Positions 1 to 8,867 of a DNA stretch of 42,387 nucleotides are shown in pieces. The position numbers and the translations under genes are program-made. The notes beneath the pieces are model-generated. The model was given only the letters and a program-made list of their open reading frames with translations. It was not told the origin of the DNA and made no database searches. How positions within the stretch are numbered: position 1 is the stretch's first letter; the number at the start of each line of letters is the position of its first letter. Source of the DNA: Cyanobacteria bacterium MH1_Bin12 (GTDB lineage: Bacteria > Cyanobacteriota > Cyanobacteriia > Cyanobacteriales > Cyanobacteriaceae); NCBI GenBank assembly GCA_011088145.1, contig JAALKG010000005.1, positions 1 to 42,387 of the forward strand. The letters run 5' to 3'.

Positions 1-51
1 ACCTCTAGATTTCTTAGGAATCCCGCGTCTCCGACGCTGGGAGGATGTCAA
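1..51 (+). mobile_element. Right end of an IS200/IS605-type element
   Basis: The first 51 bases contain an imperfect hairpin, CCC GCGTC / GACGC t GGG (22-29 with 33-41), followed by GGAGGATGTCAA. A GC hairpin followed by GGAG-n-TGTCAA is the form I know for the 3' end of cyanobacterial IS200/IS605 (tnpB-carrying) elements, where it is both the transposition end and the tail of the TnpB guide RNA. The final TCAA resembles the right cleavage tetranucleotide of this family. The transposase or tnpB gene, if present, lies upstream of the window, so only the end is visible. Assignment is from pattern memory, not from a database match. Confidence 0.6.
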
Positions 52-125
52 CAGTCTATCTTGATTCAGCAAAAGATTGAGAGTGAAAGAAAAGATTTGT
101 AACTATAATCAAATTCATAACGCTT

Positions 126-1265
126 ATGTCAATTATTAATTTTAAACCCGCATTATTAGTTTTAAATGATGGTACATCTTATCAAGGTTATTCTTGTGGT
201 GCTAAAGGGACAAGTTTTGGAGAAGTGGTATTTAATACAGGGATAACTGGATATCAAGAGGTTATGACAGATCCTAGTTATCGAGGACAAATGGTGACAT
301 TTACTTACCCTGAACTTGGAAATACAGGAGTAAATCCAGAAGACGAAGAATCATCACGTCCTCAAGTTAAAGGTATTATAGCTCGAAATATCTGCGATCG
401 ACCAAGTAATTGGCGTTCTACCCAATCTTTACCTGATTATTTAAAAACTCATAACATAGTTGGTATTTACGGCATTGACACCCGTGATTTAACTCGTCGT
501 TTACGTACCTCTGGGGCGATGAATGGGGCAATTTCTACAGAAATTATTGACCCTGAGCAATTATTAATTGAATTACAGTCAGTACCTTCTATGGCAGGTT
601 TAAACCTTGTGAAAGAAGTCTCTACTGACAAAATTTATGAATGGGTAGAACCCACTAATTCTCAATGGGAATTTAACCCCCGTGCTAATCTAACCGAAAA
701 AGAACAATACACAGTGGTGGCGATCGATTTTGGCGTAAAATTAAACATTCTCAGACGCTTAGCTAGTTACGGTTGTAAAGTGATCGTTGTACCAGCGAGT
801 ACCCCAGCCGAAAAAATTCTGGAGTACAATCCTGACGGTATTTTTCTTTCTAATGGGCCAGGTGATCCCTCTGCTGTAGTCGAAGGTATTACAACAACTA
901 CGGCTTTGTTAAAAGCGGAAAAACCAATTTTCGGTATCTGTATGGGACACCAAATTTTGGGGCTGTCTTTGGGCGCCCAAACTTTCAAACTCAAATTTGG
1001 TCATCGAGGATTAAATCAACCAGCAGGTTTAAAACAAAAAGTAGAAATTACCAGTCAGAATCATGGTTTTGCCATTACGCAGGAGTCTTTAGATGCAGAT
1101 GTCCAAATTACGCACCTCAATCTAAATGACCGTACAGTAGCGGGTTTAAAACACAAAACATTACCATTCTTTTCTGTACAGTACCATCCTGAAGCTAGTC
1201 CAGGCCCTCATGATTCTGATTATCTATTTGAACAGTTTGTCAAAATGATGCGGGAGAATAACTGA
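126..1265 (+). CDS. carA: Carbamoyl-phosphate synthase small subunit
   Basis: CarA hydrolyses glutamine and passes ammonia to the large subunit CarB for carbamoyl phosphate synthesis, feeding arginine and pyrimidine production in the cytoplasm. The N-terminal CPSase small-chain domain (about residues 8-140) has the conserved [15 protein letters not shown] stretch. The C-terminal class I glutamine amidotransferase domain (about 195-375) has LSNGPGDP, the nucleophile elbow GICMGHQ with its catalytic Cys, and the HPE triad motif near the end. At 379 residues it has the normal length. A TATAAT hexamer lies at 104-109, giving a very short leader if used. carB is not in the window. The gene ends in TGA followed immediately by TAA, which matters for the stop-codon pattern noted elsewhere. 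Confidence 0.97.
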   Translation: MSIINFKPALLVLNDGTSYQGYSCGAKGTSFGEVVFNTGITGYQEVMTDPSYRGQMVTFTYPELGNTGVNPEDEESSRPQVKGIIARNICDRPSNWRSTQSLPDYLKTHNIVGIYGIDTRDLTRRLRTSGAMNGAISTEIIDPEQLLIELQSVPSMAGLNLVKEVSTDKIYEWVEPTNSQWEFNPRANLTEKEQYTVVAIDFGVKLNILRRLASYGCKVIVVPASTPAEKILEYNPDGIFLSNGPGDPSAVVEGITTTTALLKAEKPIFGICMGHQILGLSLGAQTFKLKFGHRGLNQPAGLKQKVEITSQNHGFAITQESLDADVQITHLNLNDRTVAGLKHKTLPFFSVQYHPEASPGPHDSDYLFEQFVKMMRENN

Positions 1266-1268
1266 TAA

Positions 1269-1649
1269 TTAGTCTTGAATGTATTCAATGTCGTTGATTA
1301 AAGCATATTCTGCACGCATAAATTCTCGACCCAGATAAGCAGCGTGATCTAACATACTAATTGGTTTGGGTTGATTTTCTTCAATGAATTTGACGCAGAG
1401 TTCTTTGGCTGTTCTGGCACTATAGGTTGTCATCGCTTGTCTGGGTTTACTGCCTTTACAAGTGATTACTTCTCCTGTTTGCGGATCAACTGCTAATCCC
1501 TGTTCATTAATGTTATTGCTATAGTGGTCAGCACAAATTAATCGGGCTTCTCTATTTAAGTAAATGATAAAATATCCTTGGGGGTCTAGATCGATATGTC
1601 TGTTAGATAATTCATTATCTAAGTCCGTCAAAGAGAGTGTTTTGGTCAT
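1269..1649 (-). CDS. DUF4346 domain protein
   Basis: This 126-residue protein matches the cyanobacterial DUF4346 pattern: an N-terminal DPQGYFIIYLNREARLICADHY stretch, a central DPQTGEVITCKG turn, then RTAKELC and a C-terminal LDHAAYLGREFMRAEYAL segment ending in YIQD. The domain is related in name to subunit A of tetrahydromethanopterin S-methyltransferase, but its role in cyanobacteria is not established to my knowledge. No signal peptide or membrane segment is visible, so it is probably cytosolic. It converges tail to tail on carA with a gap of only three bases. Family call is confident; function is unknown. Confidence 0.8.
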   Translation of the reverse strand: MTKTLSLTDLDNELSNRHIDLDPQGYFIIYLNREARLICADHYSNNINEQGLAVDPQTGEVITCKGSKPRQAMTTYSARTAKELCVKFIEENQPKPISMLDHAAYLGREFMRAEYALINDIEYIQD

Positions 1650-1827
1650 CTGTTGTTGTTAATAATATATTTATCTTCTGTTTTAAAAGGCTAATTGCCT
1701 AACATTGTTATAGTTAATTATATTCTTTAATATATAAAGCTTGAGAAGCGATCGTCAGGAAGCAAAAAAATTATGTTTTAACTGGTTCAGATTATAGCAT
1801 GAGATTTCGGAGTGAGGAATGAGGAGA

Positions 1828-1923
1828 ATGAATGGAGATATTTCTCTTTTTACTATTGATAAATTGCTTAATATGTTAGCTAAAGTTGATATGGAGATTA
1901 GCATAGGCTTTGATTCTATTTAG
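1828..1923 (+). pseudogene. Remnant of an XRE/HigA-type antitoxin
   Basis: A 31-codon open frame reads MNGDISLFTIDKLLNMLAK, then ends at TAG. The pattern G-x-I-x-x-F-T/S-x-x-K/R-L-x-x-M-L followed by a short beta-like stretch is the C-terminal end of HTH antitoxins in HigBA/HicAB-like toxin-antitoxin systems. The helix-turn-helix that should precede it is absent: the upstream frame has a TGA just before 1816. No toxin gene is next to it. I read it as a decayed fragment; it is too short for certainty. Confidence 0.5.
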
Positions 1924-2015
1924 GTTTTAGATAAATTTAAGAAAAAGGCAAGAGGTGATGAGTAAAGATAAAATTATGCCAATTTTTCAATTTTGTAAAT
2001 CCTGATTTAGCCAGT

Positions 2016-2095
2016 GGTGCAAGAAAAAGTTAGACTCATTAAAGGTTTGTATTTTGGTGGGCATTAATAACAATTATGAGGCAACCACTTGCACC
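2016..2095. repeat. Small inverted-repeat element
   Basis: GGTGCAAG at 2016-2023 is matched by its inverse CTTGCACC at 2088-2095, enclosing an 80-bp unit in the spacer between the DUF4346 gene and the ADP-ribosylglycohydrolase-like gene. The 17-mer TGCAAGAAAAAGTTAGA at its left side recurs just before the CRR6 gene near 38027-38043. It may be a remnant of a mobile element. The rest of the 1650-2117 spacer holds only the antitoxin remnant. Confidence 0.3.
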
Positions 2096-2117
2096 AATAA
2101 TAAAAATACCAATAGTT

Positions 2118-2957
2118 TTAATAATTAATTCTAGATTCTGATTTTCCTTGCCATCTTGCAACTAGTTGCTGACTTGATTGTTCTATTTCGGGAAATATTT
2201 GTTCTGTTTTAACAGTTTTTCTCCAATCAAAAGGTATTGCTGAGTAACTATGTTTTAAACCTAATAATAATCCTGTTAAAACGGCACTCGTTTCTTTTTG
2301 TTCTGAAAATTTAGTACTTCTTTGTAGACTTATTTCTAAATTGTCAGGAATACTTAAAAAACTATATAAACTCTGATAAATACCTAAATTAGATGTTTTT
2401 ATCTTCATAGTTAATTGTTCTTCTACTCTAGTTAAAGGTGATTTATTTATAAGTAATGTTTCTATGAGTTGAATTTCTTTTAATTCTTCTAAGTTATTAA
2501 GTTCTAATTGCTCATTAATTTTCTTTGTTATTTTCTGCTGAACAATTTTATTATCTAATATTAAATAAACAATAATACTAAATATTTTAAGATCATTAAA
2601 GTCTCTTTTTTTGTCTAATAAACTATTATTTAACCGATCGCATTCTCGTTCTAATTTAGGTACATTTTGATAACAGTAAATAATTAATGGAAATAGAGCG
2701 ATCGCAACTTCACTATCATTAAGATTATCAATAGACTCAATTAATTCTTCTGTCAATATAAACTGATCATCTTGATGATTATTAATAATCCGATGAATTA
2801 ATTTCAGAGCAACTTGTAAAGGTAAATATTCTAAATAAGAACATGTTTGCCAATTATCATTAGCTAATTTATAAGCAATAAGACTGCTAATTAAACTACC
2901 TAAAACTTGAGAATATTTTAAACAAATAAATTCTGAAACAAACATAATTGATGACAT
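2118..2957 (-). CDS. Divergent ADP-ribosylglycohydrolase-like protein
   Basis: A 279-residue, helix-rich protein. The C-terminal part (SAVLTGLLLGLKHSYSAIP and DWR) resembles the TGALLGAxxGxxxIPxxW segment that closes the DraG/ADP-ribosylglycohydrolase fold. A preceding SFLSIPDNLEISLQRS stretch also fits cyanobacterial members of that group. The metal-binding Asp motifs of active hydrolases (GD..G at the N-terminus, D-x-D/E near the end) are not visible, so enzymatic activity is doubtful. A better start may be M5 (MFVSEF). It lies just downstream of the sigma factor gene on the same strand, separated by a hairpin terminator. Family assignment is from remembered pattern and is moderate only. 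Confidence 0.5.
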   Translation of the reverse strand: MSSIMFVSEFICLKYSQVLGSLISSLIAYKLANDNWQTCSYLEYLPLQVALKLIHRIINNHQDDQFILTEELIESIDNLNDSEVAIALFPLIIYCYQNVPKLERECDRLNNSLLDKKRDFNDLKIFSIIVYLILDNKIVQQKITKKINEQLELNNLEELKEIQLIETLLINKSPLTRVEEQLTMKIKTSNLGIYQSLYSFLSIPDNLEISLQRSTKFSEQKETSAVLTGLLLGLKHSYSAIPFDWRKTVKTEQIFPEIEQSSQQLVARWQGKSESRINY

Positions 2958-3043
2958 TACATATAACTAAAATTCTAGAAATATTGTATAAGTAAAAAAC
3001 AATAATCTAGATTACTCTCTGTGGAAAAAAATCATAAATAAAA

Positions 3044-3068
3044 GCTCATCTTTAATATAAAGATGAGC
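3044..3068 (-). terminator. Rho-independent terminator of the sigma factor gene
   Basis: A perfect 10-bp stem GCTCATCTTT/AAAGATGAGC with a 5-base loop lies 29 bases past the sigma factor stop codon. On the minus strand it is followed by TTTTATTTATGATTTTTTT. Confidence 0.75.
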
Positions 3069-3096
3069 AAAATGAATAGTGAATTAACATTTTTAA

Positions 3097-4308
3097 TTAT
3101 TTACTGATAACTTCTAAATAATCTTGTAAATTATTTTTTTGATGAGGTTGACGTAGTTTTTGAATAGCTCTTGCTTGAATTTGTCTAACCCTTTCCCGTG
3201 ATAACTTCATAATCCTTGCTGTATCACTTAAAGAATAAATTTTACCATTTTCAAAACCATAACGTAAACGCAGAATTTTTTGTTCTCTTTCATTGAGAAT
3301 AGATAACATCGAACGTAAATCACTCTGCATCGAAAGTCGCATCAAGTTTTCTTCTGGAGTGGCAGAATCTGCTTCGATTAGTTCTACTAATTCAGTATTG
3401 TAATCTTCTCCAACTTTCATTTCTAAAGAAATAGAGCGAGGAATTTGATTGAGAAAAAGTCTTAAGTCTTTGGGTTCCATGTCCATTTCCACGGCAATTT
3501 CATCAACCCTTGCCATTCTCCCTAAAGTTTGGGATAGACTTCTTTGTACTTTTTTTAACTGATTCAATTTCTCAGTGATATGAATAGGTAGACGAATAGT
3601 CCTAGATTGAGTAGCAATAGCCCTAGTCATTCCTTGACGAATCCACCAATAAGCATAAGTACTAAAATGATAACCTTTCGTGTGGTCAAATCGATCGACG
3701 GCTTTTTCTAAACCTAAAGTACCTTCTTGAATCAAATCTAATAATTCTAATCCTCGATTCTGATATTTTTTAGCAATGGAAACAACTAGACGTAAATTGG
3801 CCTTGATCATTTTTTGTTTAGCACGGAAACCAGAAGTTAATAATCTGTCTAATTGTTTTACTTCTAAATCAGCTAAACTAGCCCATTCTTTCTTTCCTTC
3901 GGTGATTATTTCTTGGACTTTAACCGATGGAATATTCAATTCGATTGCTAATTTATCGATCGAAGGAGATAATGTACTGTGTGCAGAAAGAGAATCATAA
4001 GTATTCATTACCGTGATATATTCTTGAATCGCAGGCAAAGATTCATGTTCTGATTTAATTTTTTCTAAATTTTGAGCATGTTTTATTTGTTTAGCAAGGG
4101 TAATTTCTTCTTCTTTGGTTAATAAAGGAATACGCCCGATATCACGAAGATACAGGCGCATCAAATCACGAGAATTAATTTGAGAGTTATTTTTAGACGG
4201 CGGGGCAGAAGAATTTATAGTAACAGAGTGATTACTGGATGAAGGAGGATGAGAACTCGATGAAATGGGATAACGATGTTTTCGAGGCTCAACATAGAAT
4301 TTTGACAT
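3097..4308 (-). CDS. RpoD-family group 2 sigma factor
   Basis: A sigma-70 family factor directing RNA polymerase to a subset of promoters. Region 1.2 is seen at RDLMRLYLRDIGRIPLLTKEEE. Region 2 runs from KMIKANLRLVVSIAKKYQNRG through DLIQEGTLGLEKAVDRFD to the -10 melting motif FSTYAYWWIRQ. Region 3 and region 4 (LSDTARIMKLSRERVRQIQ, the -35 recognition helix-turn-helix) follow. It lacks the long acidic region 1.1 of primary factors, which fits the non-essential group 2 (SigB-SigE) of cyanobacteria. I cannot say which one. The ORF track starts 12 codons upstream; I prefer ATG at 4308 (MSKFYVEP) because AGGAAGGA lies about 8 bases before it. The final protein would be 403 residues. Confidence 0.92.
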   Translation of the reverse strand: MSKFYVEPRKHRYPISSSSHPPSSSNHSVTINSSAPPSKNNSQINSRDLMRLYLRDIGRIPLLTKEEEITLAKQIKHAQNLEKIKSEHESLPAIQEYITVMNTYDSLSAHSTLSPSIDKLAIELNIPSVKVQEIITEGKKEWASLADLEVKQLDRLLTSGFRAKQKMIKANLRLVVSIAKKYQNRGLELLDLIQEGTLGLEKAVDRFDHTKGYHFSTYAYWWIRQGMTRAIATQSRTIRLPIHITEKLNQLKKVQRSLSQTLGRMARVDEIAVEMDMEPKDLRLFLNQIPRSISLEMKVGEDYNTELVELIEADSATPEENLMRLSMQSDLRSMLSILNEREQKILRLRYGFENGKIYSLSDTARIMKLSRERVRQIQARAIQKLRQPHQKNNLQDYLEVISK

Positions 4309-4535
4309 AATCTCTATCCTTCCTTTTGCTAATTTAACGAACACAAATGAGTTATATTTTTTATCTTAATCATAACCCTGACATTAAATATACAACAAAA
4401 AAAACTGTTTGCAACATTTTCTCTACAAAAATTAAACTTTTTTTAACCTTTTTTTTTCGTTAAAAAGTATCGTTTTTAACAGACTTTTAATAGTTTTTAA
4501 TCTGTTAGGAATTATTCAACCACCAATACATATTA

Positions 4536-5798
4536 TTATTTTTTAGTTTTTTGGTTAGAACGAGGTATATACCATTTAAAATGTTGATAAGCAGAGCGAG
4601 ATATATCTTGAATTAAAGTACGAGCAGAAACATCGTTATAAGGGCGAGCAGTAAAGACAACACCAACATAACGTTTACCTGTGGGCATATCAATGATTCC
4701 TGCATCTCCTAAGACTGTGCCGATATCACCTGTTTTATGAGCAATCATGGCACCACTTTCGATACCTTGAGGTAATAAAGTTCTGGTTTTGGTTCTAGTC
4801 ATTATATCCATTAAGCGATCGCGGGAACGAAGAGAAATTAATTGACCTTGATTTACCTTGGCGAGTAAAATAGCCAAATCTCTGGCACTGGTGGTATTTG
4901 TTCCTTTTAAATCAGGTAAAGGATTATTAATAACAGTGCTTTCTAAACCCCATTTTTCAAAACGTTTGTTCAGTTTATCTCGTCCTCCCAAACGCTCAAT
5001 AATCATTTCTGTTGCCGCATTATCGCTAGAAATAATCATTTCTGTCGCAGTATGAATCGCACTATATTTATGATTTAAACCTGCATATTGCATACCACCT
5101 GAACCACTAACCTGACTGGATTTAGTAAGAGTTAACTGTTCATCTAAATAGATTTTTCCCGCATCTACATCTTCTAGAAATGCTACCAATACAGGAATCT
5201 TGATAGTACTAGCGGCAGGAAATGGCTTAATACCGTCGGAATTAACATAAACTCCATTATCTAAGTCAACAAAAAATGCACTAACTTTATGCTGTGGATA
5301 CTTAGCGGTTAATGTTGCGAATTTTTTCTTTAATTTAGCATCTTCTTTGGTGAAATTAACTTTCGTTGCTGCCAAATTTTTCTTCGTCGATTCTTCCTGC
5401 ATTTTTTCAACTGGAATTGCGACTTTCTTGGTATTTGACTCTTGAGTTTGAGGCAAGATTTTTGCTAAAAAAGTCAAATCAATCTCAGGAAATAAAGGCT
5501 TAGTTAAATCTCGACTGGCGAGAAAAGTTCCAAATAGAGTACCTATTCCTACACCGACAATAGTGGCTCGAAATATAGTGTTAATAACTTGATTAACTAT
5601 GTTAGCTGATTTTGAGGAAGATGAAATCTTTGGTTGAGCATAAATAGAACTGGTATTTCTAACGACTTTTGCTCTAACATTTCTTCTGGATGGAACTCTT
5701 TGTAAATCTTTTTTGCTTTTTTTGCTTTTTTGGGAATTTACATCTTTTTGCTGATTATATTTGCTGTCTCCGTGGGTGTGAGATAAATTGATTGACAC
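4536..5798 (-). CDS. Class A beta-lactamase-fold serine hydrolase, membrane-anchored
   Basis: A 420-residue protein with a basic, Ser/Lys-rich cytoplasmic head, one membrane segment (about residues 70-90, IFRATIVGVGIGTLFGTFL) and a periplasmic beta-lactamase2 domain. Active-site motifs are present: STIK (S-x-x-K) in AASTIKIP, SDN in ISSDNAATE, and KTG in AHKTGDIG. The omega-loop glutamate of true class A beta-lactamases (E-x-x-L-N) is replaced: the loop reads PLPDLKGTNTTSARDLA. That favours a penicillin-binding or peptidoglycan-acting enzyme rather than an efficient beta-lactamase. It stands alone between the sigma factor and trmJ, all on the minus strand. The spacer before it (4345-4535) holds an 8-bp hairpin GTTAAAAA/TTTTTAAC at 4459-4480. 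Fold call is strong; substrate unknown. Confidence 0.88.
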   Translation of the reverse strand: MSINLSHTHGDSKYNQQKDVNSQKSKKSKKDLQRVPSRRNVRAKVVRNTSSIYAQPKISSSSKSANIVNQVINTIFRATIVGVGIGTLFGTFLASRDLTKPLFPEIDLTFLAKILPQTQESNTKKVAIPVEKMQEESTKKNLAATKVNFTKEDAKLKKKFATLTAKYPQHKVSAFFVDLDNGVYVNSDGIKPFPAASTIKIPVLVAFLEDVDAGKIYLDEQLTLTKSSQVSGSGGMQYAGLNHKYSAIHTATEMIISSDNAATEMIIERLGGRDKLNKRFEKWGLESTVINNPLPDLKGTNTTSARDLAILLAKVNQGQLISLRSRDRLMDIMTRTKTRTLLPQGIESGAMIAHKTGDIGTVLGDAGIIDMPTGKRYVGVVFTARPYNDVSARTLIQDISRSAYQHFKWYIPRSNQKTKK

Positions 5799-5893
5799 TG
5801 TTTCTTCTCTCGCTTCAATTTACACAATAAAATTTCGTTAATTAAATTATAGAGCATATTGTCGTTTTTGGCGAATTTATTTTATTATTTGTA

Positions 5894-6628
5894 TTAATCT
5901 TTTCTCAAACCCCATTCTGCTTGACGTAAAATACCTCTCAATAATGCTAATTCTTGACTGTTTAAGTTACTACGATTAATAACTCTTCTCAATTTTTCCA
6001 TTTTATTGGCGGCAGTATGAGGATAAATATAGTTGATTTTTGATAATACCGATTCTAAATGTTGATAATATCCTTCTAATTGGTCAATGGTTGCTAATTC
6101 GGGAAAGCTTTCTGATTGCTTTTTTACCTGATCATTTAATGATTGATAATATTGATAAAGTTCGTAACAGCAGACTCCTACGGCTTGAGCTAAATTCAAA
6201 GAGGGATAATCTGGATTGGCTTCAATACAGATAAAACGTTGAGCATAACTTAATTCTTGATTACTTAAACCTCTGTCTTCTGGTCCAAATATTAAGGCAG
6301 ATGTGATATTTTCTTTTATTAACCAAGGTATTCCTTGTCTAGGGTTTTCTAGTTGGGTGGGAATTCCCCTTGGGCGTGCGGTGGTGGCAATCGCCCTATG
6401 GCATTCTTGTAGTGCGGTGGGAAGTGAGTTAACAATTTGAGCTTTTTTTAATACTTCAATACCATGAACAGCCATTATTTGAGCTTCTTCACTTAGATGA
6501 TTACAGCGAGGATTGACGATCGTCAGTTGATCTAATCCCATATTACGCATTACTCTGGCTATAGAGCCAATATTTCTTTCTCCTGCGGGTTCGACTAAAA
6601 TTATTTTGACTCGATCGATAATTGTCAT
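5894..6628 (-). CDS. trmJ: tRNA (cytidine/uridine-2'-O-)-methyltransferase TrmJ-type
   Basis: A SPOUT-class (TrmH/SpoU) RNA 2'-O-methyltransferase; TrmJ members methylate position 32 of the tRNA anticodon loop using SAM. The three family motifs are visible: motif 1 NIGSIARVMRNMG (about residues 19-31), motif 2 ALIFGPEDRGLSNQEL (about 111-126) and motif 3 YPSLNLAQAVGVCCYELY (about 141-158), which form the knotted SAM site. The C-terminal extension (about 180-244) is typical of TrmJ and ends with a LRGILRQAEW segment. Length, 244 residues, is normal. The gene follows the TGA-interrupted kinase on the same strand with its own spacer. Target specificity is inferred from family, not proven. Confidence 0.88.
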   Translation of the reverse strand: MTIIDRVKIILVEPAGERNIGSIARVMRNMGLDQLTIVNPRCNHLSEEAQIMAVHGIEVLKKAQIVNSLPTALQECHRAIATTARPRGIPTQLENPRQGIPWLIKENITSALIFGPEDRGLSNQELSYAQRFICIEANPDYPSLNLAQAVGVCCYELYQYYQSLNDQVKKQSESFPELATIDQLEGYYQHLESVLSKINYIYPHTAANKMEKLRRVINRSNLNSQELALLRGILRQAEWGLRKD

Positions 6629-6740
6629 AAAATAATAAATTCTTAATATCAGTTTAAGTGGATCATTATCATTATAAATTAAGCGGAAATAAGCTTTTAA
6701 AATTTATAGATTATATTGATCTTAATGGGGAGTATATATT

Positions 6741-7493
6741 CTAATTTTGGGCAGTAAATACCTCTTCCAAATTTTCTGGGATATTATTTAAAGTGACTTG
6801 ATAAAACTGTCGTATTTTTTTGCCTTTTGTTTTTATAATTACGACAAATATCTCTCTAGATAAAGAGGCGATCGAAACTATAAAATAACCAATATTTATT
6901 TCTCCTAAATAGTTACCATCTAAATCTCAAAAAGCAATCTCACCTTGTTCACTGGCACAAATAAAACTATTTTCAGCAGCTAGATAATAATCAGCTCTAA
7001 AGTTAAGAGGAATACGACTAATATAGAAAGGATTAAAATTAATTAACAGTAAATTATTAGTGCATTTTTCTCTGGCTAAAAATGTATTGTTTAATGCGGG
7101 ATGATGAATAACTTTATGTAATGAAGAACTAACTATATAAGTATCATACCAGTTACCACGACGATTAAAAAAACGAAAATAAGTTTCTTGAAAATTGAGA
7201 TTATTTTGTTTATAAATTACCACACCATGATCTTCATCTAAACTAATAATTTGTTCAGGAATAAAATCAATAATTAGTTGTTTAATAGAGAGATTATGAA
7301 TTAAACTAATTAATTCAAAACCATGACTATTATTTAAGGCTAACCAAGTTAAGTTTTTTGATAAGGCATAGACACAAGTATCTGTTTTCCAATGAATTAA
7401 TGGATGAAATTGACTGTCAAAATAATAAAGGAAATACTGATTTTTTTCAGTCAAACTACGAGTAATAATAATACAACCATCATCAACTATTTG
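6741..7493 (-). pseudogene. C-terminal part of the Ser/Thr kinase gene, in frame beyond a TGA
   Basis: This segment continues the kinase frame directly past the TGA at 7494-7496. It reads QIVDDGCIIITRS..., runs 188 codons to a second in-frame TGA at 6927-6929, then DLDGNYLGEINIGYF... for another 61 codons to TAG at 6741. No frameshift and no TAA/TAG occurs in 1785 bases. Composition is beta-rich (NLTWLALNNS, IRQFYQVTLNN), as expected for the sensor-like C-terminal region of related cyanobacterial kinases. Both TGA sites sit where Trp would be acceptable (SEIID-x-QIVDDG and GEIAF-x-DLDGN). Either UGA is read through, or the gene has two nonsense mutations. The ORF track shows the middle piece as a separate 175-residue ORF, but it has no own start signal that I can see. 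Confidence 0.7.
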
Positions 7494-8525
7494 TCAATCA
7501 ATTATTTCACTATCTAATGAACAGAGATTTTGAGTTTCAATAATGATTTTTTTTGTTTCTAGATCAAAATTAAATAAATTAATAATTAAATCTTTTGTGG
7601 TTACTTCATAAATATAGGAATCATTGAGTACTAAACAATTGATATTCTCGTCTATTTCTTGATTGTCAATTAAATCAAAATCAAGTAATTTATAAGGGAT
7701 GCGATCGAAAAAAGAATTATTAGATGCAGATAAATTTAAAGTTGCATTGAGAATTTCTGTTCTCATTTCCTGGGCTGTACGAAAACGACGTGCTGGTAAT
7801 TTTTCTAAAGCTTTTAAGATAATAACTTGCAAAAAATCAGGTATGGTTTCTGGTATTGTCGGAACTTGATTTAAATGTCCGAGCATTATTTCTGAAGGGC
7901 TACCAATAAAAGGACGATGACCTATTAGTAATTCCAATAGGATTATGCCCATGGCATAAATATCAGACTGATGAGAATATTTACCATAAAATTGTTCGGG
8001 TGACATATAAGCAGGAGAGCCTGTGTCTCCCATGGTGCTGGAGTTATAGTCAAGTTCTTCTTCTCGAACTTTCGCTACTCCAAAATCAGATATTTTAGGT
8101 AGCCATCCTTGATTTTTTACCGATAATAAAATATTTTCAGGTTTTAAATCTCGATGAATAATATCTTGTTGGTGAATATAATTTAATCCCTCTAAAATAT
8201 TAATGATAATGCTTAATTTATATTCGATGCTTAAAATCTGATCCTGATTTAATAAATCTCTTAAAGTGCCACCTTCACAATATTCAGTAATTAAATATCT
8301 TTTATTTTTATCATGTTCAATTCCATAAAAACGTAGAACATAAGGATGTTGAATTTTGAGTAAAATACGAATTTCTTTTAAAAATTGTTTGGTGGAAATT
8401 TCTTGTGGATTTAATTCTTTAAGAGCCAATAATTCACCTGTATAGCGATTAATTGCACTATAAACTTTTCCAAATTGTCCTTCACCAATTAAACCTATTT
8501 TGCGATAACTAGATTTTTGTACCAT
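7494..8525 (-). CDS. Hanks-type Ser/Thr protein kinase, kinase domain part (ends at in-frame TGA)
   Basis: A eukaryotic-like kinase domain starts almost at the N-terminus. The ATP-binding loop is GEGQFGKVYS (about residues 14-23), the catalytic Lys is in LALKEL, the catalytic loop is HRDLKPENIL, the Mg-binding motif is DFGVAK, and the activation segment has GSPAYMSPEQ. The GHRPF and LPARRFRTAQEM stretches are typical of cyanobacterial members. It is cytosolic; no membrane segment is seen. The frame stops at TGA after 343 residues but continues for a further 250 codons (separate entry), so the intact protein would be about 594 residues. The kinase domain itself is complete and could work alone. 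No target is suggested by neighbours. Confidence 0.9.
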   Translation of the reverse strand: MVQKSSYRKIGLIGEGQFGKVYSAINRYTGELLALKELNPQEISTKQFLKEIRILLKIQHPYVLRFYGIEHDKNKRYLITEYCEGGTLRDLLNQDQILSIEYKLSIIINILEGLNYIHQQDIIHRDLKPENILLSVKNQGWLPKISDFGVAKVREEELDYNSSTMGDTGSPAYMSPEQFYGKYSHQSDIYAMGIILLELLIGHRPFIGSPSEIMLGHLNQVPTIPETIPDFLQVIILKALEKLPARRFRTAQEMRTEILNATLNLSASNNSFFDRIPYKLLDFDLIDNQEIDENINCLVLNDSYIYEVTTKDLIINLFNFDLETKKIIIETQNLCSLDSEIID

Positions 8526-8867
8526 TAGAGGAAAATATTTATGTAAAATTAAATTACACAGAAAATGATATCATTATCTATCTAGATTAACATCTGTAAT
8601 TGAATTGTCAATATTTAGCCTTGATTGATCATTGACAATCAATTTAATTATGCCTAAAAGCTGTATTTTTTGATATTATTCAATATATTTTGTCAATAAA
8701 ATTAAAATTATTTAGACAAACATCGATCGAATTTCTGAGCGAGGATAGATAATAATCTTAGATGTACCTAATTTATCCTTTAGATTGCGAGGAAGAAGGG
8801 AGTTAGGAGTTGGGAGAATAGTAGTTATATGATTTATCTTGTAAATGTAACTAAAGGATTTGTTGAA
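8526..8867. other. Spacer without recognised genes
   Basis: AT-rich spacer between the kinase start and the broken gene at 8868-9221. I see no coding frame. A weak inverted repeat TTGATTG...CAATCAA lies near 8620-8643 and could end minus-strand transcription from the broken gene. Confidence 0.4.

Noticed and set aside
767-994. Antisense ORFs within carA, murC, guaB3, hslO, the adhesin and the porin
   Set aside because: They are shadows of well-supported genes on the opposite strand or in another frame, with no family features.
3097-4308. Naming the sigma factor SigC or SigE
   Set aside because: Group 2 factors are too similar to separate by eye; phylogeny is needed.
6927-7454. 175-residue ORF as a separate gene
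   Set aside because: It is in the same frame as the kinase, begins right after its TGA, and has no start signal of its own, so it is treated as part of the kinase gene.
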